Assembly: GCA_910583755.1 (NCBI GenBank)
Contig: CAJTZO010000011.1
Location: 36,263 to 70,878 of the forward strand
Source: an uncultured Clostridia bacterium
GTDB taxonomy: Bacteria > Bacillota > Clostridia > Lachnospirales > Anaerotignaceae
Length of the DNA stretch: 34,616 nucleotides
Direction: 5' to 3'
The notes under the pieces were generated by a model. The model saw only the letters and a program-made list of their open reading frames with translations, did not search any database and was not told the DNA's origin. Every line of letters starts with the position of its first letter. Within the stretch, counting starts at the first letter, position 1. The position numbers were made by a program, and so were the translations under genes. This document shows, piece after piece, positions 8,771 through 18,012 of the stretch.

Positions 8771-8798
8771 TACCATCATAGTTATTTTTAAAGCAATG

Positions 8799-9476
8799 TT
8801 ATGCTTGCTGTAAAGCTTTATCTTTCAATCTTCTTTCTTCAATCGCTTTTTTCGCAATCATATCTTTTACTTTCATCAATCTTGTTGTACTTGCTCTATC
8901 ATTTTCTTCCAGCTTCATAGAAATATATTTAATTGTTTCCTCATAATTTGGAATCATGACGTTTTCAAGTGCATTAACCCTTCTTCTTGTTTTTTCAATC
9001 TCCTGTGCCAAAAGTTGTGCTGTTTTTTCACTTTCTGCCAAGCGAAGCAAAGGCTGCATAGCATCAGAAAAAGATTCCATAGCACTATCCAATTCTCCAG
9101 AAGTAAATGCTAAACCATAAGGGTATATATCTGATTGATTGTCCTCTGTTTTAAAATCAAACACAGGTACATTAACACTCATAATATTTTTTACAGAAAC
9201 GTCTACTGCAACAGATTGTTTTGGCATCATCAAAGCTTCTCCTAAAAACTCTTGACTTAACACTGCTCTGGCAATAATAAAGTTTTTATATGCACCATCA
9301 AGGGCTTTTTCTGCTTCTTCTCTCAAGCGTTTATTTTCTTTGACAATATCCAGAAACTGCTTCATTAATTCATCCAATTTGTCTTTTAACAATTTGTGAC
9401 CTCTGATAGCTGTTTTTAACTGTCTTTTGAGACGTGTCATTTCCATACGGGTTGGATTTACATTTAATTTTGCCAC
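8799..9476 (-). CDS. ntpD: V-type ATPase subunit D (central rotor stalk)
   Basis: The 225-residue protein begins with GTG and the family-typical 'LNVNPTRMEMTRLKRQL'. Most of it is predicted as two long coiled-coil helices (residues 10-75 and 130-210) around a short central domain, as in the rotor axle of V/A-ATPases. It is the last gene of the ntpFIKECGABD operon and starts 6 bp after the subunit B stop. Its ribosome binding site (GGGAGAG) lies inside the end of ntpB, which suggests translational coupling. Length and motifs are normal for the family. The subunit turns inside the A3B3 head and couples ATP hydrolysis to rotation of the membrane ring. Confidence 0.96.
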   Translation of the reverse strand: MAKLNVNPTRMEMTRLKRQLKTAIRGHKLLKDKLDELMKQFLDIVKENKRLREEAEKALDGAYKNFIIARAVLSQEFLGEALMMPKQSVAVDVSVKNIMSVNVPVFDFKTEDNQSDIYPYGLAFTSGELDSAMESFSDAMQPLLRLAESEKTAQLLAQEIEKTRRRVNALENVMIPNYEETIKYISMKLEENDRASTTRLMKVKDMIAKKAIEERRLKDKALQQA

Positions 9477-9482
9477 AGTTCA

Positions 9483-10859
9483 TCACTCTCCCTCTGGCAA
9501 ATATTTCTCCAAATACTCGTCACGAATACGTTTTAACTCACTCTTAGGCAACATACGCAACAATTTCCAGCCTACTTCTAAAGTTTGCTCAATGGTTCTG
9601 TCTGTTTTAAAGCCTTGAGAAACATATTCATTTTCAAATTCTGTTGCAAACTTTGCATACAACAAGTCAACATCAGAAAGAGCAGATTCACCAAGAATTG
9701 CCATCAATTCTTTTGCATCTTTTCCTCTGGAATAAGCTGCAAACAACTGGTTCATGGTATCCGCATGGTCTTCTCTCGTTTTTCCTTTTCCAATACCTTT
9801 ATCTTTCAAACGGGAAAGGGAAGGCATAACGTCAACCGGAGGTTCCACACCTTTTTTATACAAATCTCTTGTCAAAATAATCTGACCTTCTGTAATATAT
9901 CCTGTCAAGTCAGGGATAGGGTGTGTTTTATCTTCTTCTGGCATAGTCAGAATAGGAATCATTGTGATAGAGCCTTCTTTTCCTTTCATTCTTCCAGCTC
10001 TTTCATACATGGTTGCTAAGTCTGTATATAAATATCCCGGATAACCTCTACGACCAGGAACCTCTTTTTTCGCCGCAGAAATTTCACGCAATGCTTCTGC
10101 ATAGTTTGTAATATCTGTAATAATAACCAATACATGCATACCTTGCTCAAAAGCAAGATATTCTGCTGCTGTCAATGCCATTTTTGGAGTAGAAATACGT
10201 TCAACCGCTGGGTCATTGGCAAGATTTACAAACACAACAGAACGGTCAATTGCGCCTGTTGCTTTAAAGTCGTTAATAAAGAATTCTGCATCTTCAAAAG
10301 TAATACCAACTGCTGCAAATACAACGGCAAATTTCGAATCAGTACCACGTACTTTTGCCTGTCTTGCAATCTGCACAGCTAAATTTGCATGAGGCAAACC
10401 AGCAGCAGAGAAAATAGGCAATTTTTGTCCTCTAACCAATGTATTCAATCCATCAATCGCAGAAACACCTGTCTGAATAAACTCTGCAGGATATTCTCTT
10501 GCCGCAGGATTAATAGGGGCACCATTTACGTCAAGGCGCTTTTCTGGAATAATTTCAGGGCCACCATCAATGGGTTTTCCCATACCGCTGAAGACACGAC
10601 CCAAAATATCAGGAGAAACACCAAAGTCAAGGCTTTTACCCAAAAAACGTACTTTACTTTCTGAAAGGTTGATACCTGTGGAAGCTTCAAAAAGCTGTAC
10701 TAATGCATTATCTCCATTAACTTCCAACACTTTACATCTTCTGATTTCCCCATTAGAAAGCTCAATTTCACCAAGCTCATCATATTTTACATTTTCAACA
10801 CCAGTAACTACCATAAGAGGGCCGGCTACTTCTTGAATACTTTTATATTCTTTTATCAT
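9483..10859 (-). CDS. ntpB: V-type ATPase subunit B (non-catalytic head subunit)
   Basis: The 458-residue protein has the complete B-subunit fold: an N-terminal beta-barrel starting 'EYKSIQEVAGPLMVV', a nucleotide-binding-like core and a helical C terminus. It lacks a classical P-loop ('FSAAGLPHANLAVQIARQ' occupies that place), as expected for the non-catalytic subunit. The 'PGRRGYPGYLYTDLATMYERAG' region, with the interface Arg in YERAGR, is intact. Its ATG overlaps the stop of ntpA in an ATGA, and GAGGA lies just upstream, so translation is probably coupled. It alternates with subunit A in the soluble A3B3 head. Confidence 0.97.
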   Translation of the reverse strand: MIKEYKSIQEVAGPLMVVTGVENVKYDELGEIELSNGEIRRCKVLEVNGDNALVQLFEASTGINLSESKVRFLGKSLDFGVSPDILGRVFSGMGKPIDGGPEIIPEKRLDVNGAPINPAAREYPAEFIQTGVSAIDGLNTLVRGQKLPIFSAAGLPHANLAVQIARQAKVRGTDSKFAVVFAAVGITFEDAEFFINDFKATGAIDRSVVFVNLANDPAVERISTPKMALTAAEYLAFEQGMHVLVIITDITNYAEALREISAAKKEVPGRRGYPGYLYTDLATMYERAGRMKGKEGSITMIPILTMPEEDKTHPIPDLTGYITEGQIILTRDLYKKGVEPPVDVMPSLSRLKDKGIGKGKTREDHADTMNQLFAAYSRGKDAKELMAILGESALSDVDLLYAKFATEFENEYVSQGFKTDRTIEQTLEVGWKLLRMLPKSELKRIRDEYLEKYLPEGE

Positions 10860-12631
10860 AATTCCTCAGCCCCTTTCTTAATTAAGTCATCTATTTCTGT
10901 CTGTATATCTTTTTCAATTTCATCATATGCCTTATCAACGTTTTCTTCTTCTACATATTTTGCACGACCAATTCTTTCGATAACAGGTAATTTTGCAATT
11001 TTGATGATAGAAACGCCTTGCGCAATCGCTTCTCCAGCAATTCTATGAAATTCCAATATTAATCTTAACATTCTATATTGTTTATGCAAAGAAGTATAGG
11101 TATCAACTTCATGGAAAGAGTTTTGATGTAAGAAGTCTTCACGGATAGAACGAGAAGTCTCTAATATCAATCTATCACTATGAGAAAGAGAATCCACACC
11201 AACTAATTGTACAATTTCTTGTAACTCTGCTTCTGTCTGAAGTAATTTCATTGCTTCTTGTCTTTGTGCTGCAAAATGTTCTTCTACATTTTCATTTGTC
11301 CAAACGTCAACCTTATCTTGATACAAAGAATAACTTGTCAACCAGTTAATTGCTGGGAAGTGACGTTTATATGCTAATGATGCGTCCAAGCCCCAGAACA
11401 CCTTTACAATACGAAGCGTTGCCTGTGAAACTGGTTCAGAGGTATCACCACCGGGAGGAGAAACTGCGCCAATCGCTGTTAAGGTTCCCATTCTGCCCTC
11501 ATTACCCAAGCAAATAACTCTACCAGCTCTTTCATAGAACTGTGCCAAACGGCTTCCCAAATAAGCAGGATAACCTTCTTCACCAGGCATTTCTTCCAAA
11601 CGTCCAGACATTTCACGCAATGCCTCTGCCCAACGAGAAGTGGAATCTGCCATCAACGCAACACTATATCCCATATCTCTAAAGAACTCTGCAATGGTAA
11701 TACCTGTATAAATAGATGCTTCACGAGCCGCAACAGGCATGTCAGATGTATTTGCAATCAATACGGTTCTCTGCATCAAAGATTCTCCTGTACGAGGGTC
11801 TTTTAATTCAGGGAACTCGTTCAAAACGTCTGTCATTTCATTTCCACGTTCTCCACAACCAATATAAACAACGATGTCTGCATCTGCCCATTTTGCAAGC
11901 TGATGCTGTGTTACTGTCTTACCACTTCCGAATGGACCTGGAATAGCAGCAACACCACCCTTTGTAATTGGGAAAAAGGTATCAACAACTCTTTGCCCTG
12001 TTACTAAAAGAGAGTCTGGTGATTGTTTTTCCTTATAAGGTCTTTCTCTACGTACAGGCCATTTTTGCATCATAGTAAGAGGAACATCTTCCCCTTTATC
12101 ATTGGTGATAATACAAACAGTTTCTTCTACTGTAAAATCACCCATATAAATTTCTTTTATCTTACCAGAAATACCATAAGGCACCATAATTTTACAAGTT
12201 ACAACCGCTGTTTCCTGTACAGTACCAATAACATCCCCTGCCACAACTTCATCACCAATATTTTTGACTGGTTCAAATTTCCATTTCTTTTCTCGATTCA
12301 AAGAGTCTACTTCAACACCTCTTTGAATATTAGTTCCAGATACTTCGTAAAGTTTTTCCAATGGTCTTTGGATTCCATCATAAATGGTAGAAATCAAGCC
12401 AGGACCAAGTTCAACACTCATAGGCATACCAAGTGATATTACTTCTTCTCCCGGACCAAGACCAGATGTTTCTTCATATACCTGTATGGAGGCATTTTCT
12501 CCATGCATTTCAATAATTTCGCCAATCAAATGTTTTTCAGAAACACGAACAACGTCAAACATGTTGGCTTCTCTCATGCCCTCTGCTACAACAAGAGGAC
12601 CTGACACTTTTATGACTGTGCCTGTTTTCAT
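10856..12631 (-). CDS. ntpA: V-type ATPase subunit A (catalytic head subunit)
   Basis: The start is placed at the ATG at 12631: GGGTGA lies 9 bases upstream, while the in-frame ATG at 12640 directly abuts that site. This gives 591 residues and puts the P-loop GPFGSGKT at 232-239, the same numbering as the E. hirae catalytic subunit, which supports the choice. The Walker B and Arg regions ('ALMADSTSRWAEALREMSGRLEEMP', shown in part) and the A-specific non-homologous insertion (about residues 110-190) are present. It hydrolyses ATP at the A/B interface in the cytoplasmic head. Subunit G (F-type stalk) is encoded just upstream. Confidence 0.97.
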   Translation of the reverse strand: MKTGTVIKVSGPLVVAEGMREANMFDVVRVSEKHLIGEIIEMHGENASIQVYEETSGLGPGEEVISLGMPMSVELGPGLISTIYDGIQRPLEKLYEVSGTNIQRGVEVDSLNREKKWKFEPVKNIGDEVVAGDVIGTVQETAVVTCKIMVPYGISGKIKEIYMGDFTVEETVCIITNDKGEDVPLTMMQKWPVRRERPYKEKQSPDSLLVTGQRVVDTFFPITKGGVAAIPGPFGSGKTVTQHQLAKWADADIVVYIGCGERGNEMTDVLNEFPELKDPRTGESLMQRTVLIANTSDMPVAAREASIYTGITIAEFFRDMGYSVALMADSTSRWAEALREMSGRLEEMPGEEGYPAYLGSRLAQFYERAGRVICLGNEGRMGTLTAIGAVSPPGGDTSEPVSQATLRIVKVFWGLDASLAYKRHFPAINWLTSYSLYQDKVDVWTNENVEEHFAAQRQEAMKLLQTEAELQEIVQLVGVDSLSHSDRLILETSRSIREDFLHQNSFHEVDTYTSLHKQYRMLRLILEFHRIAGEAIAQGVSIIKIAKLPVIERIGRAKYVEEENVDKAYDEIEKDIQTEIDDLIKKGAEEL

Positions 12632-12656
12632 ATCTATCATTCACCCACATTCTATT

Positions 12657-12974
12657 TTATTCACCGAACAAGATATCTGCACCAATCGCACGCTTTGCAG
12701 ATTCTCTTACTTCGTTCATACCAATTCCCATACTGCCGCCGATACCTGGAATAATAATAATTGCTGGCAATCGGTTATCCTTATAACGTGCAATATATTC
12801 CTGTACTAAAAGACTCGCTTGCTCTGTGATGTATATAATAGCATATTCTTTTTCTACCAAATCTCTTATGGTTTTTTTAATTTCATCTACTTCATAAGCT
12901 GGAAAAATATCAATGCCAAGTGCAAGAAAACCCAAGACACTATCTTTATCGCCTATGATACCAACTTTATACAT
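12657..12974 (-). CDS. ntpG: V-type ATPase subunit F/G (small rotor subunit)
   Basis: The start is placed at 12974 (MYKVGIIGDKDSVLGF), giving 105 residues, the usual size. A start at 13007 would add 11 residues (MKLSKKGCEKR) not seen in the family. The chosen ATG overlaps the end of ntpC (ATGTATAA), so translation is coupled. The Rossmann-like N terminus with 'GDKDSVLGFLALGID' and the strand 'YAIIYITEQ' are diagnostic. This subunit is called NtpG in E. hirae and AtpF/F in archaeal-style naming. It binds subunit D in the central stalk. Confidence 0.94.
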   Translation of the reverse strand: MYKVGIIGDKDSVLGFLALGIDIFPAYEVDEIKKTIRDLVEKEYAIIYITEQASLLVQEYIARYKDNRLPAIIIIPGIGGSMGIGMNEVRESAKRAIGADILFGE

Positions 12975-13944
12975 ACGCTTCTCGCACCCTTTCTTTGATA
13001 ATTTCACTGTCGATTTGGTTCAATTTACTTGTTAGTATGATACGTACTGTTTTGATTTCTGATTCCTTTGCATATAAATAAGCAATCAATGGTTCTAAAG
13101 TCAGCGCCATATATTTTGCTGATTTGACATAATCCATCAAAAAGTTATCACATGTTTTTTCAAACTCTGTAAAGCCTTTTTCTTCTCCCACTTCAAAAAT
13201 TTGGCCATATCTAGTGCCTTTGAATTGGTCAATAGGATTATCTGTACCATATGCATTAAAAAATACAGATGAGGAAATCTCTCCACCCTCTACAAATACA
13301 TTCATAAATGCGCCAAAGTCTTTATTCATATGTCTCATTCTGATAAAACTTTTTAAATTTGTCAAATCACAAACCCTTGCTGTATAACCTTTTACAAAAT
13401 CATTTTCCGATTCTTTTGCTGCTTGTGTCATTTGGCGGAATGTTCCCCTGTCTAAAGCAATGTCAATCATCTGTCCACTTTGTGTTTTGCTGTAAAGTTC
13501 CAGTGCTTCTTCAATGGCTTCCCCCATAACTTTTGGCAAATCTGTATAATTTCTATCAAGAATAGACTGTTTTAGTTTTTCTACTGGTTCTGTACCACCC
13601 TGTACAATATATTGTGCTCCATCAATACCTGAAACTTCTTCTTTTAAAAGAACTTTCAAATTTTGATAGTCATTTTTGTACAAAAAAATATTAATAAATT
13701 TTTCTTCTGGTACCAGTTCCCGTATCACTGCATAAGTTTTACTTAATTCAGCAGAAAGCACTTTTTCAAACTCTCTAGCATTTCCTTCTGGCACACTGTC
13801 ATAGCCATATTCTGTTAATGTTCTCAAACAGCTATCTATTTCTCTTTCCTCTGCCATTTGATTTAATGTTTGTTTGCTTAGAAGGTTTTTTTCCAGCACA
13901 CGAATTCGTGCCACAGCATAAGGATATATCTTTTCTTCTGCCAT
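12967..13944 (-). CDS. ntpC: V-type ATPase subunit C (rotor cap, d-like)
   Basis: The 325-residue, mostly helical protein begins 'YPYAVARIRVLEKNLLSK', typical of the archaeal/bacterial C subunit (eukaryotic d). It forms the funnel that joins the D/F rotor stalk to the proteolipid ring. AAGGAGGG lies 6-7 bases upstream of the ATG, only 11 bp after the ntpE stop. Length and helical layout are normal for the family. Confidence 0.94.
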   Translation of the reverse strand: MAEEKIYPYAVARIRVLEKNLLSKQTLNQMAEEREIDSCLRTLTEYGYDSVPEGNAREFEKVLSAELSKTYAVIRELVPEEKFINIFLYKNDYQNLKVLLKEEVSGIDGAQYIVQGGTEPVEKLKQSILDRNYTDLPKVMGEAIEEALELYSKTQSGQMIDIALDRGTFRQMTQAAKESENDFVKGYTARVCDLTNLKSFIRMRHMNKDFGAFMNVFVEGGEISSSVFFNAYGTDNPIDQFKGTRYGQIFEVGEEKGFTEFEKTCDNFLMDYVKSAKYMALTLEPLIAYLYAKESEIKTVRIILTSKLNQIDSEIIKERVREAYV

Positions 13945-13955
13945 AATATCCCTCC

Positions 13956-14519
13956 TTACGCAAATAATATTTCTGCTGCAATTTGTTCTATATTTTCTTT
14001 TTCTACTATCAATATCGCTTCAAAAGAATAGTTGTATTCGATTTCCCCTTTTTTTACAATAAAACCGCCTTCTAATTCTCTTGTTTCTTCGGATATTGCA
14101 ATCCTTTTTTCTGCTAATTTTGCCATCAATGCTTCATTTTGTTTATCTTTTTGAGAAAATACAATTTCTTCTCCCTTTTCTGCTTTTTCCAGCATTGTAA
14201 GTATCATATTTTGATATTCTTCATCAGAAAGCTGAGAAAGTTTTTGTTTTACTCTCTCTAATGCCATTTTGACACATTCCTGTTTTGTGGATAATATCAA
14301 TTTTTTTGCTTCCATTTCTGCGCCGGAAATTTCTTTTCCTCTTGCTTTTTCTGCTTCTGCATCAGAGAGAACACTTTCACTTTCTGTAATTTTAGCAGAT
14401 TGTTCCTGTGCTTTTTGGAGAACAACATCAGCTTCCTTTTTTGCTTGTTCCAATATTTTCGCTTTTTCTGCAACAGCATCTGCTACAATTTTGTCTATAA
14501 TCTTTTTTTCACTACTCAT
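13956..14519 (-). CDS. ntpE: V-type ATPase subunit E (peripheral stalk)
   Basis: The 187-residue protein has a long Glu/Lys/Ala-rich coiled coil (about residues 5-100) and a compact C-terminal domain containing 'ELEGGFIVKKGEIEYNYSFE', the conserved E-subunit signature. Its N-terminal helix pairs with subunit F (G/H type) to form the stator stalk that holds the A3B3 head. AAGGAGG precedes the ATG by about 10 bases. It lies 39 bp after the proteolipid gene. Confidence 0.94.
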   Translation of the reverse strand: MSSEKKIIDKIVADAVAEKAKILEQAKKEADVVLQKAQEQSAKITESESVLSDAEAEKARGKEISGAEMEAKKLILSTKQECVKMALERVKQKLSQLSDEEYQNMILTMLEKAEKGEEIVFSQKDKQNEALMAKLAEKRIAISEETRELEGGFIVKKGEIEYNYSFEAILIVEKENIEQIAAEILFA

Positions 14520-14558
14520 AGGAGTGCTTCCTCCTTCTACAATTTTTATTTTCTCTCC

Positions 14559-15050
14559 TTAGCCGATTGTAATACCATTGTATGCCAAGAAAGATACCAG
14601 CAAGCCCAAAAGTGCATATGTTTCAACGATAGCTGCAAATGTGATTGCTTTACCAAGTTCTTCTGGTTTTTTTGCTACAATGCCAACACCTGCTGCTGCT
14701 GCTTTTCCCTGATAAATACCAGAAACATAGCCAACCAAACCAATTGGCAAACCAGCTGCCAAAAGTTGGAAACCTTGTGCTGCTGTTGGAACTGCGGAAC
14801 CACCAATGATACCTGCTTTAGAAAGTATCAAGAAAGCAATAATAAATCCATACAAGCCCTGTGTACCAGGAAGCAACTGCAATACCAATAACTGACCAAA
14901 TTTGCCAGGGTCTTCTGTTACAACGCCTGCTGCTGCCTGACCTGCAATAGAAGTTCCCTTTGCAGAACCCATACCTGCAAATAACGCTGCAATGGCCGCA
15001 CCTGCAATTGCCAAAAATTGTCCATCAGAAATAGCACTTAAAAATTCCAT
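14559..15050 (-). CDS. ntpK: V-type ATPase proteolipid subunit K with a complete Na+-site signature
   Basis: The 163-residue protein is a duplicated two-hairpin proteolipid with four membrane helices (about 12-34, 53-76, 93-113, 133-157). It closely resembles E. hirae NtpK. The five residues that bind Na+ there (L61, T64, Q65, Q110, E139) are all present, as L60, T63 and Q64 in LQLLPGTQGLYG, Q114 in SGIYQGKAAAAG and E143 in IVETYA. The ion-binding carboxylate occurs only in the second hairpin, as in V-type rings. AAGGAG lies 9-10 bases upstream of the ATG. The long AT-rich leader before this gene may favour high expression, as ring subunits are needed in many copies. Na+ coupling is inferred from the residue match. 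Confidence 0.96.
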   Translation of the reverse strand: MEFLSAISDGQFLAIAGAAIAALFAGMGSAKGTSIAGQAAAGVVTEDPGKFGQLLVLQLLPGTQGLYGFIIAFLILSKAGIIGGSAVPTAAQGFQLLAAGLPIGLVGYVSGIYQGKAAAAGVGIVAKKPEELGKAITFAAIVETYALLGLLVSFLAYNGITIG

Positions 15051-15130
15051 AACTTACATCTCCTTTTTTTCCTTTAATTTATTATGATATAAATAATCGC
15101 TTCTTTCAAAAAAGCATACTATATCCTCTT

Positions 15131-17056
15131 TTAATTTTGTTCTGTGTGAATGGCTGTATATTTTGGGTTTCTTTTAAATGGAGTAAAAGGAATTCCGCCG
15201 CCTTCAAAGAACTTTCCAAAAAATTCAACATACTGTAATCTGCTTGTGTGTACATAGGCACCCAAAGCATTGATTAATAAATTGGCAGTATGACCAATCA
15301 CACCAATAAAGATTGCAGGAATTGGACCTGCAATATCGCCCAGCAAATTGATAACCTGACCAATAACTCCAGTAGAAAGACAAAGTGCCATTAAACGAGA
15401 ATAAGAAAGAATATCTGCAAAATAACTTGTAATACCATACAAACTAGCAACCCCTTTATATCCTTTCATTACAATTCCTTTAAAACTTCTACCTTGTGTT
15501 AAAACTAAACCAACCGCGCCAATAATGGCAAGATATTTCCCAATTTCACCAAAAATGCCAATCGGTCCAGCTACTACTGGAATCACAAGCAAGCAAATAC
15601 CTGTAATAAAGAAATACCAAAGTCCAACATCAAAAAGAGCATCTAATGCTTTTCCATCTCGAATTAGCATATATCCTTTAATCCCAAGACCTACATAAAT
15701 ATGCACAATACCAAATGCTAAGGACATTCCCATCAGTATCATAACATCATCCAATGGACTGATTAACACAGGTATTTTGATTAAATCTCCAAAAACGCCG
15801 CCAAATATCAAACCCCAAACAACAGTAGAAATACCACACCAACCAAGCAGTTTAAATAAATTGCCTTCACCTTTTCCCATTTTTCCTTTTTTTACAATAA
15901 AAAAGCTGACAAGAGCAATAATGATACCATATCCTGCGTCGCTGAGCATCATTCCAAAAAAGATAATATAAAAAATAGACATAATACTATTGGGGTCAAT
16001 ATCCTTTGTACTTGGACAACTATACATATTAGTAACACTTTCAAATGGTGTCACAACACTATTGTTTTCCAACAGTACCGGATAACCTTCTTCCGTATTT
16101 CCTTTTTCTGTTTCTACAAAGCAATGAAATCCATTTTCTAATTCATCTTTTAAACTTTGGGCTTTTGCAAAAGGCAACCAACCACTTAAGCAAAATGTAT
16201 TTTCTGTTTTTACCAATTTTTCATGTATTTTTCTCTGGTCCCTCTCTATGATATAATAATCATATAAATTCTCTAATTTAGGGATAGCATCAGCATACGC
16301 TTTAATATCCTCTGCTAATTGCAACTGTTCTTTTTTGCGTTGTTCCATTTGATTTTCAAATTCTTTGATTCCTTGTTGTGGTGTTCCTTCCACTTTTGGT
16401 AAAGTTGCAGGTACAAAGCCAAATTCTTTGACCAATTCCATTGTTTGGTCATAGGCATCTTTATGTGCAACCACATAGCAATAGTCAAACTGTTTATCAG
16501 ACTTTACTACATTAACAATACTTTCTAGCGCAACATCTTCCAATTTTGGACGAACTTGTGCCAATTTCATAGTAGTTGGAAAAGTTCCTAAAACCATTTT
16601 GCTATATTTTGTTTCTAATTGATGGAGTGGTACATCAAAAGAAGACCATGGCAAAAGCATCTCTTTTTTCATTGCCGCCATATTTTCCTCATTTTTAGCA
16701 GATTCTAAGTCTCTATGAAACATGTTGATTTTTACTGCTGTTTCAAATATTGCATCTTCTTCTGCTTCATTTGCAATAGCTTGATACTCTCTTTTTGGCT
16801 CAAACAAAGGTTTTTTAATAGTGACATACTTTTTAATGCTTTCCAAGCATTGAGTTAAAAGTGATATTTTTTGTTCAAGTTGTACGACTTCAGATTCTGC
16901 ACTATCCCTTTGCAGTGTTTCGCCATATTCTTCTTCTAGCAGGTAAGAACTATCATCAATCTGTACAAAACCATGCTTTATCAATAAGCTTAATATCGCA
17001 CGTTTGTCTGCATTTAAGCCAACAATAGAGAGTTTACTCATTTCTACGATTGCCAT
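15131..17056 (-). CDS. ntpI: V-type ATPase subunit I (membrane stator, a-like)
   Basis: The 641-residue protein has a soluble N-terminal half (about 1-340) with coiled-coil segments at 50-125 and 220-290, and a membrane half with about seven or eight helices. The conserved 'LSYSRLMALCLSTG' segment carries the Arg that faces the proteolipid carboxylate in the ion channel; a second conserved run, 'LGAYVHTSRLQYVEFFGKF', follows. The start 'MAIVEMSKLSIVGL' is typical of the family. The ATG follows the ntpF stop by one base, so translation is probably coupled. It provides the two ion half-channels of the Vo motor. Confidence 0.95.
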   Translation of the reverse strand: MAIVEMSKLSIVGLNADKRAILSLLIKHGFVQIDDSSYLLEEEYGETLQRDSAESEVVQLEQKISLLTQCLESIKKYVTIKKPLFEPKREYQAIANEAEEDAIFETAVKINMFHRDLESAKNEENMAAMKKEMLLPWSSFDVPLHQLETKYSKMVLGTFPTTMKLAQVRPKLEDVALESIVNVVKSDKQFDYCYVVAHKDAYDQTMELVKEFGFVPATLPKVEGTPQQGIKEFENQMEQRKKEQLQLAEDIKAYADAIPKLENLYDYYIIERDQRKIHEKLVKTENTFCLSGWLPFAKAQSLKDELENGFHCFVETEKGNTEEGYPVLLENNSVVTPFESVTNMYSCPSTKDIDPNSIMSIFYIIFFGMMLSDAGYGIIIALVSFFIVKKGKMGKGEGNLFKLLGWCGISTVVWGLIFGGVFGDLIKIPVLISPLDDVMILMGMSLAFGIVHIYVGLGIKGYMLIRDGKALDALFDVGLWYFFITGICLLVIPVVAGPIGIFGEIGKYLAIIGAVGLVLTQGRSFKGIVMKGYKGVASLYGITSYFADILSYSRLMALCLSTGVIGQVINLLGDIAGPIPAIFIGVIGHTANLLINALGAYVHTSRLQYVEFFGKFFEGGGIPFTPFKRNPKYTAIHTEQN

Positions 17057-17057
17057 C

Positions 17058-17369
17058 TTACCCCACTACCTTTCTGATTACTGCATCTGCAGCCTGTTCC
17101 AGACGTGCTTGTGCAGTTTCTTTAATTTCTTCGCAATATTTTGTTGCTTCTGCTAAAATGTTATCTTTTTTTGGCTGACTTTCTGTAATGGCTTTTTTAA
17201 TTTTCTGTTCACTTGCTTGCTTTGCCATTTTTTTAGCATCTGCAATCATTTCATTGCTTTTGTTTATTGCTTCTACTTTAATTGTTTCCTTTTCCACAGA
17301 AGCTTGCTTTAATATTTCCTCAGCACGTTTTTCTGCTTCCAGAATTTCTTTCATCACTTCAAATGCCAC
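17058..17369 (-). CDS. ntpF: V-type ATPase subunit F (G/H-type peripheral stalk)
   Basis: The 103-residue protein is almost entirely one charged helix ('ILEAEKRAEEILKQASVEKE'), the usual form of the small stator-stalk subunit that pairs with NtpE. It is also called AhaH/AtpH in other naming systems. It is the first gene of the operon, as in E. hirae ntpFIKECGABD, and has a strong AAGGAGGGG site before the ATG. The fold leaves few conserved residues, so the call leans on position, size and helix content. Confidence 0.9.
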   Translation of the reverse strand: MAFEVMKEILEAEKRAEEILKQASVEKETIKVEAINKSNEMIADAKKMAKQASEQKIKKAITESQPKKDNILAEATKYCEEIKETAQARLEQAADAVIRKVVG

Positions 17370-17533
17370 ATTTTCCCCTCCTTAATCTTCATTTTCCTAA
17401 AAACTTCATAAAATAAAATGTTCAGACAGTTTTCTTACTTTATCCAAGAAAGTATTATTACGCTTATTACTTATATCTATTGATATAAATTTCGCATATT
17501 TTCAAACAATTCTCAACATTTTACATATATTAT

Positions 17534-17562
17534 ATAATAAAATACTACTAAACATTTGTCAA
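17534..17562 (-). promoter_or_regulatory. Sigma-A promoter for the V-ATPase operon
   Basis: On the minus strand, TTGACA (17562-17557) and TATTAT (17539-17534) are separated by exactly 17 bp. It predicts a leader of about 155 bases before ntpF with no obvious structured RNA in it. The rest of the gap to hslO (about 17563-17920) is very AT-rich and holds only small hairpins, such as an 8-bp stem at 17857-17876. Confidence 0.7.
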
Positions 17563-17921
17563 TATCCACTTCGTTATAAGGTATTAAAGAAAATACATTT
17601 ATCATTTATTTTCCATTTATTGTTAAATATACGTCAAATAATATTTCATTTTATGTTACTTTCATCTAATATATTATTTTTTATTTCTGTTAAAAGCCTA
17701 TATAAAATCTTTTTTCTCTAATTTGCTATAAAATATTGTTTTAATTCTTCCTGTATCAGTCAATTATCCTATTTCAAATTAATTTTAATTTTTGAGTGAT
17801 AAAGACAAATATATGTATAAAGGAATTTATAATTTTGTCCTATCAAAAAATAATAGATTTTTCTTATTAGAAAAATTCCACCTTTTTTTCTTTCTATCCC
17901 TATGTTTTTCTTTCTTCCTTA

Positions 17922-17957
17922 CAAAAAAGGATAAAAAAGAAGAAAGGCTTTATCCTC
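17922..17957 (-). terminator. Terminator after hslO
   Basis: On the minus strand AGGATAAA (17956-17949) pairs with TTTATCCT (17935-17928) and is followed by six T residues. It lies about 55 bp after the hslO stop and about 360 bp before the V-ATPase promoter. Confidence 0.65.
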
Positions 17958-18012
17958 TTGTAAAATTATAACTTTTCCTGCAACTACAAAACTTTTCTTC
18001 TTCCTTCTCATC

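Noticed and set aside
12975..13007. Longer N terminus for V-ATPase subunit F/G
   Set aside because: The extra residues are not typical of the family and simply read through the end of ntpC in another frame.
17370..18012. A hidden small gene in the 640-bp gap before the V-ATPase operon
   Set aside because: All frames are short and broken by many stops; only the promoter, the hslO terminator and small hairpins were seen.
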